A stretch of DNA of 64,000 nucleotides, from contig NZ_BMYV01000002.1 in NCBI RefSeq assembly GCF_014652455.1, positions 1 through 64,000 of the forward strand, given 5' to 3'. The translations under genes were made by a program, and so were the position numbers. The notes beneath the pieces are model-generated. The model saw nothing but the letters and a program-made list of their open reading frames with translations, had not been told where the DNA came from and did no database searches. Positions within the stretch are counted from its first letter, which is position 1. Each line of letters begins with the position of its first letter. This stretch comes from Litorimonas cladophorae (GTDB lineage Bacteria > Pseudomonadota > Alphaproteobacteria > Caulobacterales > Maricaulaceae). Positions 53,397-61,627 of this stretch are shown one piece after another.

Positions 53397-54653
53397 CTAA
53401 GCCGCGTTTGCGATGCGGGCTTTGGCTTCTGGGTTTGTCCAGTCCCGAACTTTTTCAGCGAGTTCTTCCGCGCTGACAGGCTTGGTCATGAAATCATTCA
53501 TGCCAGAGTCGAAACATGCATTTCGATCATCATCAAATGCGTTGGCTGTCAGGGCGATGATTGGCAGACCTTTGCTGACATTTGGCAATGTGCGAATTTT
53601 ACGCGTGGCTTCAAGGCCATCCATATTTGGCATACGCATATCCATGAAGATCAAATCATAGGTAGATGATTTCATGGCCTCGACAGCGAGTTGCCCGTCT
53701 TCGACGGTATCAACCGTGTGACCATCAGCCTCCAGTAGCGTCCGTGTCAGAAGTGCATTGATAGCGTTGTCTTCAGCCAACAATATGCGGATTGGACCTT
53801 CCCTATCGCTGTTTGCACTTGGAGTTTCTACTTCGGCAGCTGCTGGCTCAATATTTTTGGCCACATCAGCGGCGCCGACGGCTTTCGCAATCACAGCGTC
53901 CCGCCAATTATTGCCTAAAACCGCAGATTCATCCTCAATCGGAAGCGGCCGGCGTTCAAATTCGCGTGGGGCGTCTTGATGTTGACGCTGTGGCTGTACC
54001 TGTTCTGTTAGGGCGTAAGCCTCGTCAGACGGAATTTCGATTTCCGGGATTTGAATTTGCGGAACGGGAATTTCAGGCGCAGCCATCTCAGGCTGGTGTG
54101 CTGCCGCAGGTGCAGGCTCAAAAGTCGGTTCAGCATAGTCTGGTTCAGCGTAGGTCTCTTCAGAACTTGTATCGACGTTCTCCCAATGCGCGGCGATAGG
54201 GTTATGCATCTCAGCTGGTGCGCCATTCTGAGCAAAGGCTCGGTCATCGGCCGCTTGCTCTTGTTGAGCAGCTGGCGGCTCGTTTTGTTGGACAGGCGTA
54301 TAGTCTGGCTCTGGCGCATAGGTTTCATTGGGGATTGGATCAGGCGCTTGAGTAAAGATGGTTACATTTCGTGCGAGCGCGAACGCGTGACCATCAGCCA
54401 GCGTTTGTTCCATCCAGTCATAAACTTGTTCTGTGCCATCACCTGCGGGCATGCGAGTTTCAAATCGCGAGGGTCCACCAACTTGTGGAGCCGCCCAGCC
54501 GCCGACTGCGTTTCCGCGCCAATCTTCGACACGCCCACCATATAAGGCCAAGAAGGCCGCGTTGACAAATAAAACACGCCCTTGTGCGTCCCGCTTGATC
54601 GCGGGGTCGGGCCAAGGCCAAAATTGTGCGGCAAAAATGTCGTCTGGTGACAT
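53397..54653 (-). CDS. PAS–linker–receiver protein without a kinase core
   Basis: A 418-residue cytoplasmic protein. Residues about 5-100 form a PAS-like domain (FWPWPDPAIKRDAQGRVLFV). A Pro/Glu/Gln/Ala-rich linker of about 180 residues follows. The C-terminal receiver (about 290-410) has its phosphorylation site Asp338 (FMDMRMP) and Lys391 (TKPVS). The usual hybrid kinase has HisKA and HATPase between PAS and receiver, but neither is present. AGGGA before the ATG at 54653 sets the start. It may be a phosphorelay receiver or scaffold served by a kinase elsewhere. Confidence 0.8.
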   Translation of the reverse strand: MSPDDIFAAQFWPWPDPAIKRDAQGRVLFVNAAFLALYGGRVEDWRGNAVGGWAAPQVGGPSRFETRMPAGDGTEQVYDWMEQTLADGHAFALARNVTIFTQAPDPIPNETYAPEPDYTPVQQNEPPAAQQEQAADDRAFAQNGAPAEMHNPIAAHWENVDTSSEETYAEPDYAEPTFEPAPAAAHQPEMAAPEIPVPQIQIPEIEIPSDEAYALTEQVQPQRQHQDAPREFERRPLPIEDESAVLGNNWRDAVIAKAVGAADVAKNIEPAAAEVETPSANSDREGPIRILLAEDNAINALLTRTLLEADGHTVDTVEDGQLAVEAMKSSTYDLIFMDMRMPNMDGLEATRKIRTLPNVSKGLPIIALTANAFDDDRNACFDSGMNDFMTKPVSAEELAEKVRDWTNPEAKARIANAA

Positions 54654-54845
54654 GATATCATCCCTGGTTTTACCCAAGTCCACACATCTGGTGATGTAGT
54701 CACATCGCGACGGTGGGTTAGGTTTCCACCCGTTTTGAACCCTCAATCTGAAAAAACGGTTACCATACTGGAAAATATTGCGATCGCGGAGACATTTAGG
54801 TTTGTATTTATTGTCAAATCAACCCTCGCGCGAGTATCCATCTGT

Positions 54846-56411
54846 CTATTGCGAGTAAAATGGATTTCGTGGCGTTCGGCTAGATACATTTGTCTGGGCC
54901 TGATTTGCCACCAATCCCGTTCGCGCCCGCCTGTGAGATAGGGCCTCTGCGATATGTAAGCGGTGCACACCGTCTGATCCTGAAAGATCTGCCAATGTGC
55001 GGGCCACCCGCAAGACACGGTGATACCCCCGCGCGGTGAGGCCAAGCGTTTCGGCGGCTTGGATCAAGAGTTTGCGGCCATCGGCATCGGGTTCCGACAC
55101 ACCTTCCAGCTCTGATTGACCTAAGGCGGCATTCACCACACCGTCATTCCGATCCATTTGTCGGTTCCGCGCCGCCGCAATCCGCAATGCGATCTCAGCC
55201 GTCCCTTCAGAAGCGGGGGGTAACGCCAAATCGGCAGGCGTGACGGCGGGCACATCAATTTGAATATCAATACGGTCCATAAATGGTCCCGATACGCGCG
55301 CTTGATAATCAGCAGCGCAGCGCGCGCCGCGACGACACGCAATGCCATCGGCCCCACCCGTTCCGCATCGACAGGGGTTCATGGCTGCAATGAGCTGGAA
55401 CCGCGCGGGATAGGACACATGCGCATTGGCCCGGGCAACGGAAATTTCACCTGTTTCGAGGGGCTGCCGCAAACTGTCCAAAACTTGGGGCGTAAATTCG
55501 GGAAGCTCGTCCAAGAACAAGACGCCGCGATGGGCGAGTGAGGCTTCGCCCGGTTTGGCCTTGGACCCGCCGCCAACCATGGCCGCCATTGACGCCGAAT
55601 GATGCGGCGATCGAAAGGGCCGGGCCCGAGATAACTCCCCCTTGCTGAGCAATCCCGCAACGGAGTGGATCATCGACACATCTAAAAGTTCATTCGCAGC
55701 CAGTGGCGGTAATAGTCCGGGAAGGCGCGCCGCCAACATGGACTTTCCCGAACCGGGCGGACCCACCATCAGAAGATTATGTCCACCAGCGGCAGCAACT
55801 TCCAAAGCTCGTTTCGCAGTTTCTTGACCACGGACGTCCCGCATATCTAACGGGCTGTCTAGCTCTCGCATTTGACCCGCCTCTGGACGGGCCAGAACCT
55901 GTGTTCCCTTAAAATGATTGATCAATTGGACGAGGGTTTGAGGCGCCAGAAGGGGAAGGTCGCCGGCCCAGGCGGCTTCGGCTCCATTTTCAGCGGGACA
56001 AATCAGACCTAGATTATGACTGCTGGCCATGACCGCTGCTGGCAATGCGCCTGGCACCGCGCAGATCGTTCCATCGAGGGAGAGTTCGCCGATCGCAGCG
56101 AAACCCGCGACTGCATCAGCAGGAATTGCGCCAATAGCGGCGAGGAGGCCAATCGCAATGGGCAAGTCATAATGTGCGCCCTCTTTGGGCAAGTCGGCGG
56201 GCGCAAGATTTATGGTAATGCGTTTACCCGGCAGATGCAGACCCAAGGATACAAAGGCGGCGCGGACGCGGTCTCTGGCCTCAGAAACTGACTTATCTGC
56301 CAAGCCAACGACATTGAAAATTTGTTTTCCGCCCGACACGACTTGTACCTGCACATCAACGCGGCGCGCCTCTGTGCCTTGAAAAGCAACGGTGGTTAAG
56401 CGGGCGACCAT
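54846..56411 (-). CDS. comM: YifB/ComM-family Mg-chelatase-like AAA+ ATPase
   Basis: A 521-residue protein. The N-terminal Lon-like domain (about 1-165) has the NVVGLADKSVSEARDRVRAA segment. The AAA+ core has Walker A GPPGSGKSML (about 216-225) and Walker B LFLDELPEF. A cysteine cluster lies at MNPCRCG…CRRGARC. ComM is a helicase that extends branch migration during natural transformation. Related YifB proteins are widespread, so competence is not implied. Confidence 0.92.
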   Translation of the reverse strand: MVARLTTVAFQGTEARRVDVQVQVVSGGKQIFNVVGLADKSVSEARDRVRAAFVSLGLHLPGKRITINLAPADLPKEGAHYDLPIAIGLLAAIGAIPADAVAGFAAIGELSLDGTICAVPGALPAAVMASSHNLGLICPAENGAEAAWAGDLPLLAPQTLVQLINHFKGTQVLARPEAGQMRELDSPLDMRDVRGQETAKRALEVAAAGGHNLLMVGPPGSGKSMLAARLPGLLPPLAANELLDVSMIHSVAGLLSKGELSRARPFRSPHHSASMAAMVGGGSKAKPGEASLAHRGVLFLDELPEFTPQVLDSLRQPLETGEISVARANAHVSYPARFQLIAAMNPCRCGTGGADGIACRRGARCAADYQARVSGPFMDRIDIQIDVPAVTPADLALPPASEGTAEIALRIAAARNRQMDRNDGVVNAALGQSELEGVSEPDADGRKLLIQAAETLGLTARGYHRVLRVARTLADLSGSDGVHRLHIAEALSHRRARTGLVANQAQTNVSSRTPRNPFYSQ

Positions 56412-56616
56412 AGGTCCTCACGTCGGCATCGAACGAAATTATATAAGCTTTAGGAAAACAGAAGTGAAAGAACAAATCAAGAACTTTATGACGTTAGTTT
56501 GTCAAACCTGCAAATAGAGGTAGCGTGTTCGTCTTTACGTATCCGTGGAAATTGTTTGCGGTTCAATCGGGTTTGGCCCTATCCCGTTCGGAGAAAACCA
56601 CTCGGGGACTTATTTT

Positions 56617-56907
56617 TTGGATTCATTATCTCTAACCCTTAGCCTTCTTTGTGGCGCCGGTGGCGGGGTAGTCGCTGGTGAATTTATGCGGCTAAAACTC
56701 GGACTCTTGTCCCGAGCTTTAATGGGTGTAGTCGGGGGCACCGGCCTCGCGGCGCTAGCGCCGATGATCCCAGGTCTGGAAGGCGTGTTTGCCAGCCCTG
56801 CCGACCAAGCGGGTTTGGACATCGGTAGCATTCTGGGCGGTATCGTATCGGGCGGTGTTGGCGGCGGGTTGCTGACAGCGATCCTCGGCAAAGTTATGGG
56901 GAAATAA
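56617..56907 (+). CDS. Small glycine-rich membrane protein
   Basis: A 96-residue hydrophobic protein if read from the TTG at 56617, which has GGGGA eight bases upstream. A GTG at 56545 would add 24 less plausible residues. Three hydrophobic stretches contain glycine runs (CGAGGGVVAGE, GVVGGTG, GGIVSGGVGGG), the kind of packing seen in small pore-forming or helix-bundle proteins. Residues around 55-60 (SPADQAG) form a polar hairpin. The family is not recognised. A strong terminator follows. Confidence 0.62.
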   Translation: MDSLSLTLSLLCGAGGGVVAGEFMRLKLGLLSRALMGVVGGTGLAALAPMIPGLEGVFASPADQAGLDIGSILGGIVSGGVGGGLLTAILGKVMGK

Positions 56908-56934
56908 GGCCCGCACAGCTTCGCTTTTAAGAAA

Positions 56935-56972
56935 GCGCCGACATCGGAGAGGGTGTTCGGCGCATTTTTGTT
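56935..56972. terminator. Bidirectional intrinsic terminator
   Basis: GCGCCGACA (56935-56943) pairs with TGTTCGGCGC (56954-56963), one base being looped out, followed by ATTTTTGTTT. On the other strand TTTC follows the stem. It serves the plus-strand small membrane gene and possibly the minus-strand gene ending at 56972. Confidence 0.8.
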
Positions 56973-57307
56973 TAGTCAAAGGTCTGTTTTGTTTTCTCAC
57001 GGGAAACGCCCAACTCGCGTTTATATCGACGGCGCCCGAACCACTGAATCAGAGCAAGAATGGGTGCGAGAACAAAAAGAATAGCGAGCGCAAAGATAAT
57101 CTTTTCCGCGAACAGGAATTTGGGTTCTTCCGCCTCGAACATTTCATTCCCGCTTAAGCCCCATGCCATCAGCGCGCTGATCGCTAGATATAAAACACCA
57201 AGAGCAATGAGATAGGATCGAACCGGTCGGGCTTTCCACCTTAAAACGATGAAGCTGGGAATGGCCAAAAGCACGGACGAGAGAATAACGAGCAGCAGTA
57301 AGATCAT
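56972..57307 (-). CDS. Small membrane protein, tandem paralogue 1
   Basis: A 111-residue protein with three predicted helices (about 2-22, 30-50 and 65-90) and a basic tail. The segment PILALIQWFGRRRYKR closely matches PVLALIQWIARRRFKK of the next gene, so the two arose by duplication. No family is recognised. It lies downstream of the paralogue and of a C39-like lipoprotein gene on the same strand. Confidence 0.66.
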   Translation of the reverse strand: MILLLLVILSSVLLAIPSFIVLRWKARPVRSYLIALGVLYLAISALMAWGLSGNEMFEAEEPKFLFAEKIIFALAILFVLAPILALIQWFGRRRYKRELGVSREKTKQTFD

Positions 57308-57328
57308 AAGTGCGCCTTCGCCCCACCC

Positions 57329-57679
57329 TCAGGAGAAAACGTCTTTCCCCGCTTTGTCCGACAAAGCTTGTTTTTTCTTAAACCGTCGCCGCGCGATCCA
57401 TTGGATGAGCGCCAATACCGGAAGTGTGATGGGCAGAGAGAACAGAGCATTCACTAGCGCTTCTGAAATTCCCGCCGCCATAAGCTCTGGGTCACCCGTT
57501 CCGTAAATCATCCTGGCTTGAAATGTTTTGATTATACCGGGGGCCACCATCGTCAGATAGGCGACGGTCGCGCCAACAGCGAAGGCCAAAATTGGCCTCC
57601 GTTTCCAAAAAATGACGATCAAACTGGGGACTAGGAGAATGGCGGTGAGTCCGATTACAAACAAAATAAGAAATGACAT
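57329..57679 (-). CDS. Small membrane protein, tandem paralogue 2
   Basis: A 116-residue protein with three to four predicted helices and a basic tail. The ATG at 57679 (MSFLIL) is preceded by GCGGA at good distance. It is a paralogue of the next gene downstream. It starts one base from the stop of the C39-like lipoprotein gene, so these three genes should be one transcript. Confidence 0.66.
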   Translation of the reverse strand: MSFLILFVIGLTAILLVPSLIVIFWKRRPILAFAVGATVAYLTMVAPGIIKTFQARMIYGTGDPELMAAGISEALVNALFSLPITLPVLALIQWIARRRFKKKQALSDKAGKDVFS

Positions 57680-57680
57680 T

Positions 57681-58283
57681 TTAATCCGCCAACCCAATAC
57701 AGCGCACAGCGCGGAAGCCCTTTACGCCCGCTGGGAAAATAAGCGGTTTCTTGCTCGTGCGCAGCGGATCGCGCATGTGATAGCCACGCGCGTCATGTTT
57801 GACAATCATGGCCCAGTGCGATCGGCCATTCGGCAAGTAAAATTGAACCATGGGGTAGTCACCGTCACGTAGGCATTGATCAATCGTCGGCGCATCGACC
57901 TTATCGAAAAAGGTGGCTTTCGCTCGCCCATCGGTCACGCGCCGAATGCCATCCCAAATCAACCAACCACGGTTGGTGTAGCTTTTTGTTTCCGTCAGGC
58001 GCTTGTTGAGATCTTGGGGATTGGTCTGAAAACCGAGGTTTGTCAGCGCCATCGCAGCCGAGGTCACGAGACATCCATCGCTGCCCATTGTGTCGCGCGT
58101 GTTACCCAAGCGGTCAGATTTCCAGCGGGGGTCAATTTGTGAATAGGCGACAGCGTCTCGGAGGACAATTCCGCCGCCAGAGGTTTGTGCGGCAGGTTCA
58201 TTCACGCGAGGCGCGGAGCCACACCCAGAGAGCCAGACCGAAGATAGCGCGGCCGCCAAACATATGAAACCAACCCGTAACAT
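57681..58283 (-). CDS. C39-like cysteine peptidase lipoprotein
   Basis: A 200-residue lipoprotein (lipobox LSGC). The papain-fold set is visible: Cys in GSDGCLVTSAAM, His in NGRSHWAMIVK and Asp in MRDPL. The layout matches the C39_2 family of stand-alone peptidases, not the C39 domains fused to ABC transporters. The target is unknown; periplasmic peptides or peptidoglycan-linked proteins are possible. It heads a three-gene run with two small paralogous membrane proteins, which might be substrate or immunity partners. Confidence 0.78.
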   Translation of the reverse strand: MLRVGFICLAAALSSVWLSGCGSAPRVNEPAAQTSGGGIVLRDAVAYSQIDPRWKSDRLGNTRDTMGSDGCLVTSAAMALTNLGFQTNPQDLNKRLTETKSYTNRGWLIWDGIRRVTDGRAKATFFDKVDAPTIDQCLRDGDYPMVQFYLPNGRSHWAMIVKHDARGYHMRDPLRTSKKPLIFPAGVKGFRAVRCIGLAD

Positions 58284-58370
58284 CGTGAACAGGTCGTAAA
58301 GCGGAAGTCTTTGCAGGGGGTTAAGCGAGCGCTCCTTGCAGATGACATTTACGTTAGATGTGTTAGCGGT

Positions 58371-58979
58371 CTAATCGGTCACCCAGAGTTTGAGGTCACG
58401 GCTTGATTGAGATGCGGCGCGATCTGCGGGAACATCCGTACAGCCGCCTTGGGAGCTGGATAGGGCAGCTCCATCCATCACAGCTAGGCGTTCATTTATA
58501 CGGGTGAGCATTTTTTCTTCGCCCGCTGTTTTCGCCGTTTTGAGCGCTTGTTTGGCCGCAATTTTCATTGTGCCAATTTGCGCGGAGGATAGCGTATATG
58601 GGCAAGGCAAAGTCTCGACCCACATCCCTTTATCATCAAAGACTATGAGGTCGGTAAACACAGAGGTCGACCAAGGCCAATAGCCTTGGAACGTTAGATG
58701 ATCCCGTGAGGAGTCATAGGAAAGACCTTTACCGTTTAGGGGGGAGAAGCTGTCTGTCCTAGGACAAGGGCCCTCAGTTTCAACGAAAATTTGAACGCTC
58801 GCCCAAGCCTCTTTTGCCATCCAAGACACGCAGCCTTGATCTAGCTTTTCACCCCACGTCCAAACATGGCTCGTTAGGAAGCCCCATTCACGCGCCGCAT
58901 CAGACGGGATGTTAGCAGGTGCACAAGCCATGAAGCTTGCGCAAAGACCCAAGGTTAAAATGGGTCTGAAGATTTTCAT
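58371..58979 (-). CDS. Lipoprotein of unknown function
   Basis: A 202-residue lipoprotein (lipobox FMAC). The mature part has several Trp (about residues 32-55) and three or more cysteines (DQGCVSW, GPCPRTD, LPCPYT, GGCTD) that may form disulfides. The C-terminal third is helical. No family is recognised. It follows bfr by 19 bases on the same strand and could be co-expressed with it. Confidence 0.66.
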   Translation of the reverse strand: MKIFRPILTLGLCASFMACAPANIPSDAAREWGFLTSHVWTWGEKLDQGCVSWMAKEAWASVQIFVETEGPCPRTDSFSPLNGKGLSYDSSRDHLTFQGYWPWSTSVFTDLIVFDDKGMWVETLPCPYTLSSAQIGTMKIAAKQALKTAKTAGEEKMLTRINERLAVMDGAALSSSQGGCTDVPADRAASQSSRDLKLWVTD

Positions 58980-58997
58980 AAAGAGCCGCTTTACGCC

Positions 58998-59486
58998 CTA
59001 ACCCTCTTTGTCCAATACGCTGCCGCTTTGCAGCTGAATGTAATTCTGAATGCCCATTTGCTTGATGAGGTCAAATTGCGTTTCGAGGTAATCGACGTGC
59101 TCTTCTTCCTCGGTCAGGATGCGTTGCAGGATGTCGCGCGTACCGTAGTCGCGGACTTTCTCGCAATGCTCAACCGCGTCGCGGTACATCGGCACGGCGT
59201 GGTCTTCGAGTTTCATGTCGCATTGCAAGATTTCTTCGACCGTTTCCCCGATGAAAAGTTTGCCGAGGTCTTGGAGATTTGGGAGGCCGCCGAGGAAGAG
59301 GATGCGCTCGATGATTTCATCGGCGTGGTTCATTTCCTCAATCGATTCTTCATATTCTTTCTTCGCCAACTTGGTCACGCCCCAATCTTTGAGCATGCGG
59401 GAATGAAGGAAATATTGGTTAATCGCAGTCAATTCAGCCTTGAGAGCCGTGTTGAGCCATTCGATTGTTTTTGGGTCGCCGCGCAT
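58998..59486 (-). CDS. bfr: Bacterioferritin
   Basis: A 162-residue haem-containing ferritin that oxidises and stores iron in a 24-subunit shell. It begins MRGDPKTIEWLN, close to the start of E. coli Bfr; AGG seven bases upstream supports this ATG (59486) over one four codons earlier. Ferroxidase ligands are in KAELTAINQYF and KEYEESIEEMNHADEI, and ILTEEEEHVDYLETQ supplies the rest. A Fur-like box lies upstream. Confidence 0.95.
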   Translation of the reverse strand: MRGDPKTIEWLNTALKAELTAINQYFLHSRMLKDWGVTKLAKKEYEESIEEMNHADEIIERILFLGGLPNLQDLGKLFIGETVEEILQCDMKLEDHAVPMYRDAVEHCEKVRDYGTRDILQRILTEEEEHVDYLETQFDLIKQMGIQNYIQLQSGSVLDKEG

Positions 59487-59593
59487 GTGGTGCCTCATAT
59501 GTTTATAAAAATTGAGAAGACATCAGTGATGTGACGTCATTGAATGCAAGTCTTCACAGGAACGCGGCAGCGGTCAACCGCTATCCGTGCATG

Positions 59594-59608
59594 TGCAAAT
59601 CATTCGCG
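59594..59608 (-). promoter_or_regulatory. Fur-like 7-1-7 box upstream of bfr
   Basis: TGCAAAT-C-ATTCGCG (59594-59608) is an imperfect inverted repeat with seven-base arms and a one-base centre, the form of a Fur site. It shares TGCAAATCATTCGC with the box upstream of bfd. Confidence 0.6.
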
Positions 59609-59618
59609 CAAATTTAAG

Positions 59619-59810
59619 CTATTCTGCGGCTTGAAGGATCGGATTTAGGGCGCGAAGGCTCCGCAGGCGGGCATCAATATCGACACGACATTGACCACAG
59701 TTAAAACGCGTCCCGCAAGCTTTTTGCACGCAAGCGGCCGTTTCAGCGCCTTGCGCTGCCGCCGCATCGACCTTGGCTGTGTTAATATTATTGCAGATGC
59801 AATGTATCAT
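59619..59810 (-). CDS. bfd: Bacterioferritin-associated ferredoxin
   Basis: A 63-residue [2Fe-2S] protein. The four cysteines are C4, C6, C38 and C41 (MIHCIC, FNCGQC). Bfd reduces the iron core of Bfr so that iron is released; its place next to bfr fits. A second Fur-like box stands 41 bases upstream, so bfd and bfr may both respond to iron. Confidence 0.93.
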   Translation of the reverse strand: MIHCICNNINTAKVDAAAAQGAETAACVQKACGTRFNCGQCRVDIDARLRSLRALNPILQAAE

Positions 59811-59851
59811 ACAATTTCGCTACTGTAGTTGCGAATGCGTGTCAACAACTT

Positions 59852-59866
59852 TGCAAATCATTCGCA
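59852..59866 (-). promoter_or_regulatory. Fur-like 7-1-7 box upstream of bfd
   Basis: TGCAAAT-C-ATTCGCA (59852-59866) is a 7-1-7 inverted repeat with one mismatched pair. It lies 41 bases before the bfd start codon, where a repressor would block transcription. Confidence 0.68.
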
Positions 59867-59885
59867 GGAACATGTGCAGTTGGGA

Positions 59886-61082
59886 TTATGACTTGGGTGT
59901 TATTCGCAGAAGTTGACCTGAATTTGCATCCAATTTCCCGTCGCCATCCACGTCGCGGCTTTCGAGCAAGATCAGAACGGCCCCATCCGAGGCAACCCGC
60001 ACATCGCGGACGCGCCCGTTCAAGTCAGAAAGTAAATCTTCCTCGCCGACGCTCACACCATTTTCGAGGTCAACCCGACGGAGGTCACGACTGGCGAGGC
60101 CCCCAATAAGCGCGTCGCCATTCCAGTCGGGAAACATATCGCCGCGATAGATCGCGAGGCCTGACGGCGCGATGGACGGCACCCAATTATGGATGGGGTC
60201 GATCATGCCTTCAAAACTCTCATAGGGCGAAATTCGTGCGCCTTGGTAATCGCGGCCTTTGGTGGCCAATGGCCAGCCGTAATTTGCGCCCGCTATGATA
60301 CGGTTCAATTCATCGCCGCCACGCGGGCCATGTTCGTGCTCCCACAGCTCACCTGTTTCTGAATCTACCGCGAGGCCCTGCACATTACGATGCCCCAACG
60401 AATAAATTTGCGGTTTGAATGCGCGGCCGTCTTTGTCTTTACCGATGAAAGGATTGTCTGACGGCACACCGCCGTCGCGATTCAGGCGCACCAATTTACC
60501 CAAATGCGTATCAGCTTTCTGCGCGTCTTCGCGATAGGCGAACCCATCGCCGAGCGTCAGCACCAGCGTGTCGTCAGGGAGGAACGCAATCTTTCCCCCA
60601 AAATGTTGCGCCGCAGATTTGGGCGGGCTGGCACGGAAAATGACTGTAGGGTTTTCTAAGGCGTTGCCATTGAACGTGGCCCGCAAAAGCGCGGTTCCAT
60701 TCGCATCTTCTGTGCCATAGGCGTAAGATATATAGACCTCGCCAGAACGGGTAAAATCGGGAGATAGGACAACATCTAATAACCCGCCCTGTCCGCCAAC
60801 GAAAATATCATTTGGCAGGCCGCTGATCTCGACAGGTGCCACGCCGGGAGTGTGCCGCAATAATTTTCCCGAAATTTCCGTGATCAAAAATCCGCCATCA
60901 GGCAGCGCCGCAACGGACCAAGGTTTTTCTAGGCGATCAACCAAGTTCGTGATGGTGAAATCCGATGACGGACGCGCTGGTAAGTCTGGCGCAGGTTGAG
61001 GTTCGAGACACGCTGTCAGCAAAGCACTCGTAAGGACGAGGCTCAGTCCCCGTTTTGACCCACTCCGATTAACACTCAGCAT
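59886..61082 (-). CDS. PQQ-dependent sugar dehydrogenase, lipoprotein
   Basis: A 398-residue soluble-type quinoprotein with a six-bladed propeller. The lipobox (LTAC) suggests anchoring in the envelope. Typical segments are GGQGGLLDVVLSPDF, AAQHFGGKIAF, SLGHRNVQGLAVD, EHEHGPRGGDELN and GANYGWP; the last three line the PQQ site. Relatives such as E. coli YliI oxidise aldose sugars, with PQQ taken up or made elsewhere. No PQQ synthesis genes are in this window. Confidence 0.9.
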   Translation of the reverse strand: MLSVNRSGSKRGLSLVLTSALLTACLEPQPAPDLPARPSSDFTITNLVDRLEKPWSVAALPDGGFLITEISGKLLRHTPGVAPVEISGLPNDIFVGGQGGLLDVVLSPDFTRSGEVYISYAYGTEDANGTALLRATFNGNALENPTVIFRASPPKSAAQHFGGKIAFLPDDTLVLTLGDGFAYREDAQKADTHLGKLVRLNRDGGVPSDNPFIGKDKDGRAFKPQIYSLGHRNVQGLAVDSETGELWEHEHGPRGGDELNRIIAGANYGWPLATKGRDYQGARISPYESFEGMIDPIHNWVPSIAPSGLAIYRGDMFPDWNGDALIGGLASRDLRRVDLENGVSVGEEDLLSDLNGRVRDVRVASDGAVLILLESRDVDGDGKLDANSGQLLRITPKS

Positions 61083-61132
61083 GGCGAACTCCCGCTTGAC
61101 CCGTTGTCAGCTTCCGCTCTAGCCATAGCCAT

Positions 61133-61615
61133 ATGAAACAGATTTTCAAATATGTTGTCAGTTGGTTTGCCGCAGTCGTCACGACCACTGTCTTAGCGGT
61201 GATTCTACAAACACAAAATGTACTCGCGCGTTTGGTCGGGGTTGGTGCGGACGTTACCATTGGCGAGCGCCTATCTATGACGGCCTATGACGTTCTCCAT
61301 CTGGGCGGCCTTTACGGGGCCTTTATCGCCCTCGCCTTCGTCGTCGCATTTTTTGCAGGCGGACTTGTCTTCCGTCTTGCAAAATTTGGACGTCCCATAG
61401 TCTATGTCGTGGCGGGCGCTACCGCGATGATCGTTATGCTTTACGCCATGCAAACCGTCTTTTTTGGCGTGCCTCTGATCGCAGGCGCGCGCAGCGGATT
61501 TGGAATTGGTCTGCAAATGTTGGCGGGAGGTCTTGGCGGCTATATATTTTCGCGCCTGTCCCAGAACGCAAAAAAGGCCCCTGAGCTTAACTCAGAGGCC
61601 TCTTCAATTTGGTAA
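61133..61615 (+). CDS. Integral membrane protein of unknown function
   Basis: A 160-residue protein with about four membrane helices (about 7-27, 50-75, 85-105 and 115-140). It is rich in Val, Ala and Gly. No motif is recognised. It is divergent from the sugar dehydrogenase (50 bases) and convergent with rho. Its last 15 codons overlap the intrinsic terminator of rho. Confidence 0.66.
   Translation: MKQIFKYVVSWFAAVVTTTVLAVILQTQNVLARLVGVGADVTIGERLSMTAYDVLHLGGLYGAFIALAFVVAFFAGGLVFRLAKFGRPIVYVVAGATAMIVMLYAMQTVFFGVPLIAGARSGFGIGLQMLAGGLGGYIFSRLSQNAKKAPELNSEASSIW
61570..61600 (-). terminator. Intrinsic terminator of rho
   Basis: On the minus strand the stem GGCCTCTGAG/CTCAGGGGCC (61576-61600) is followed by six T (61570-61575). 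It lies 27 bases beyond the rho stop and inside the coding end of the convergent membrane-protein gene. Confidence 0.82.
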
Positions 61616-61627
61616 ACCTGTCTTCTA

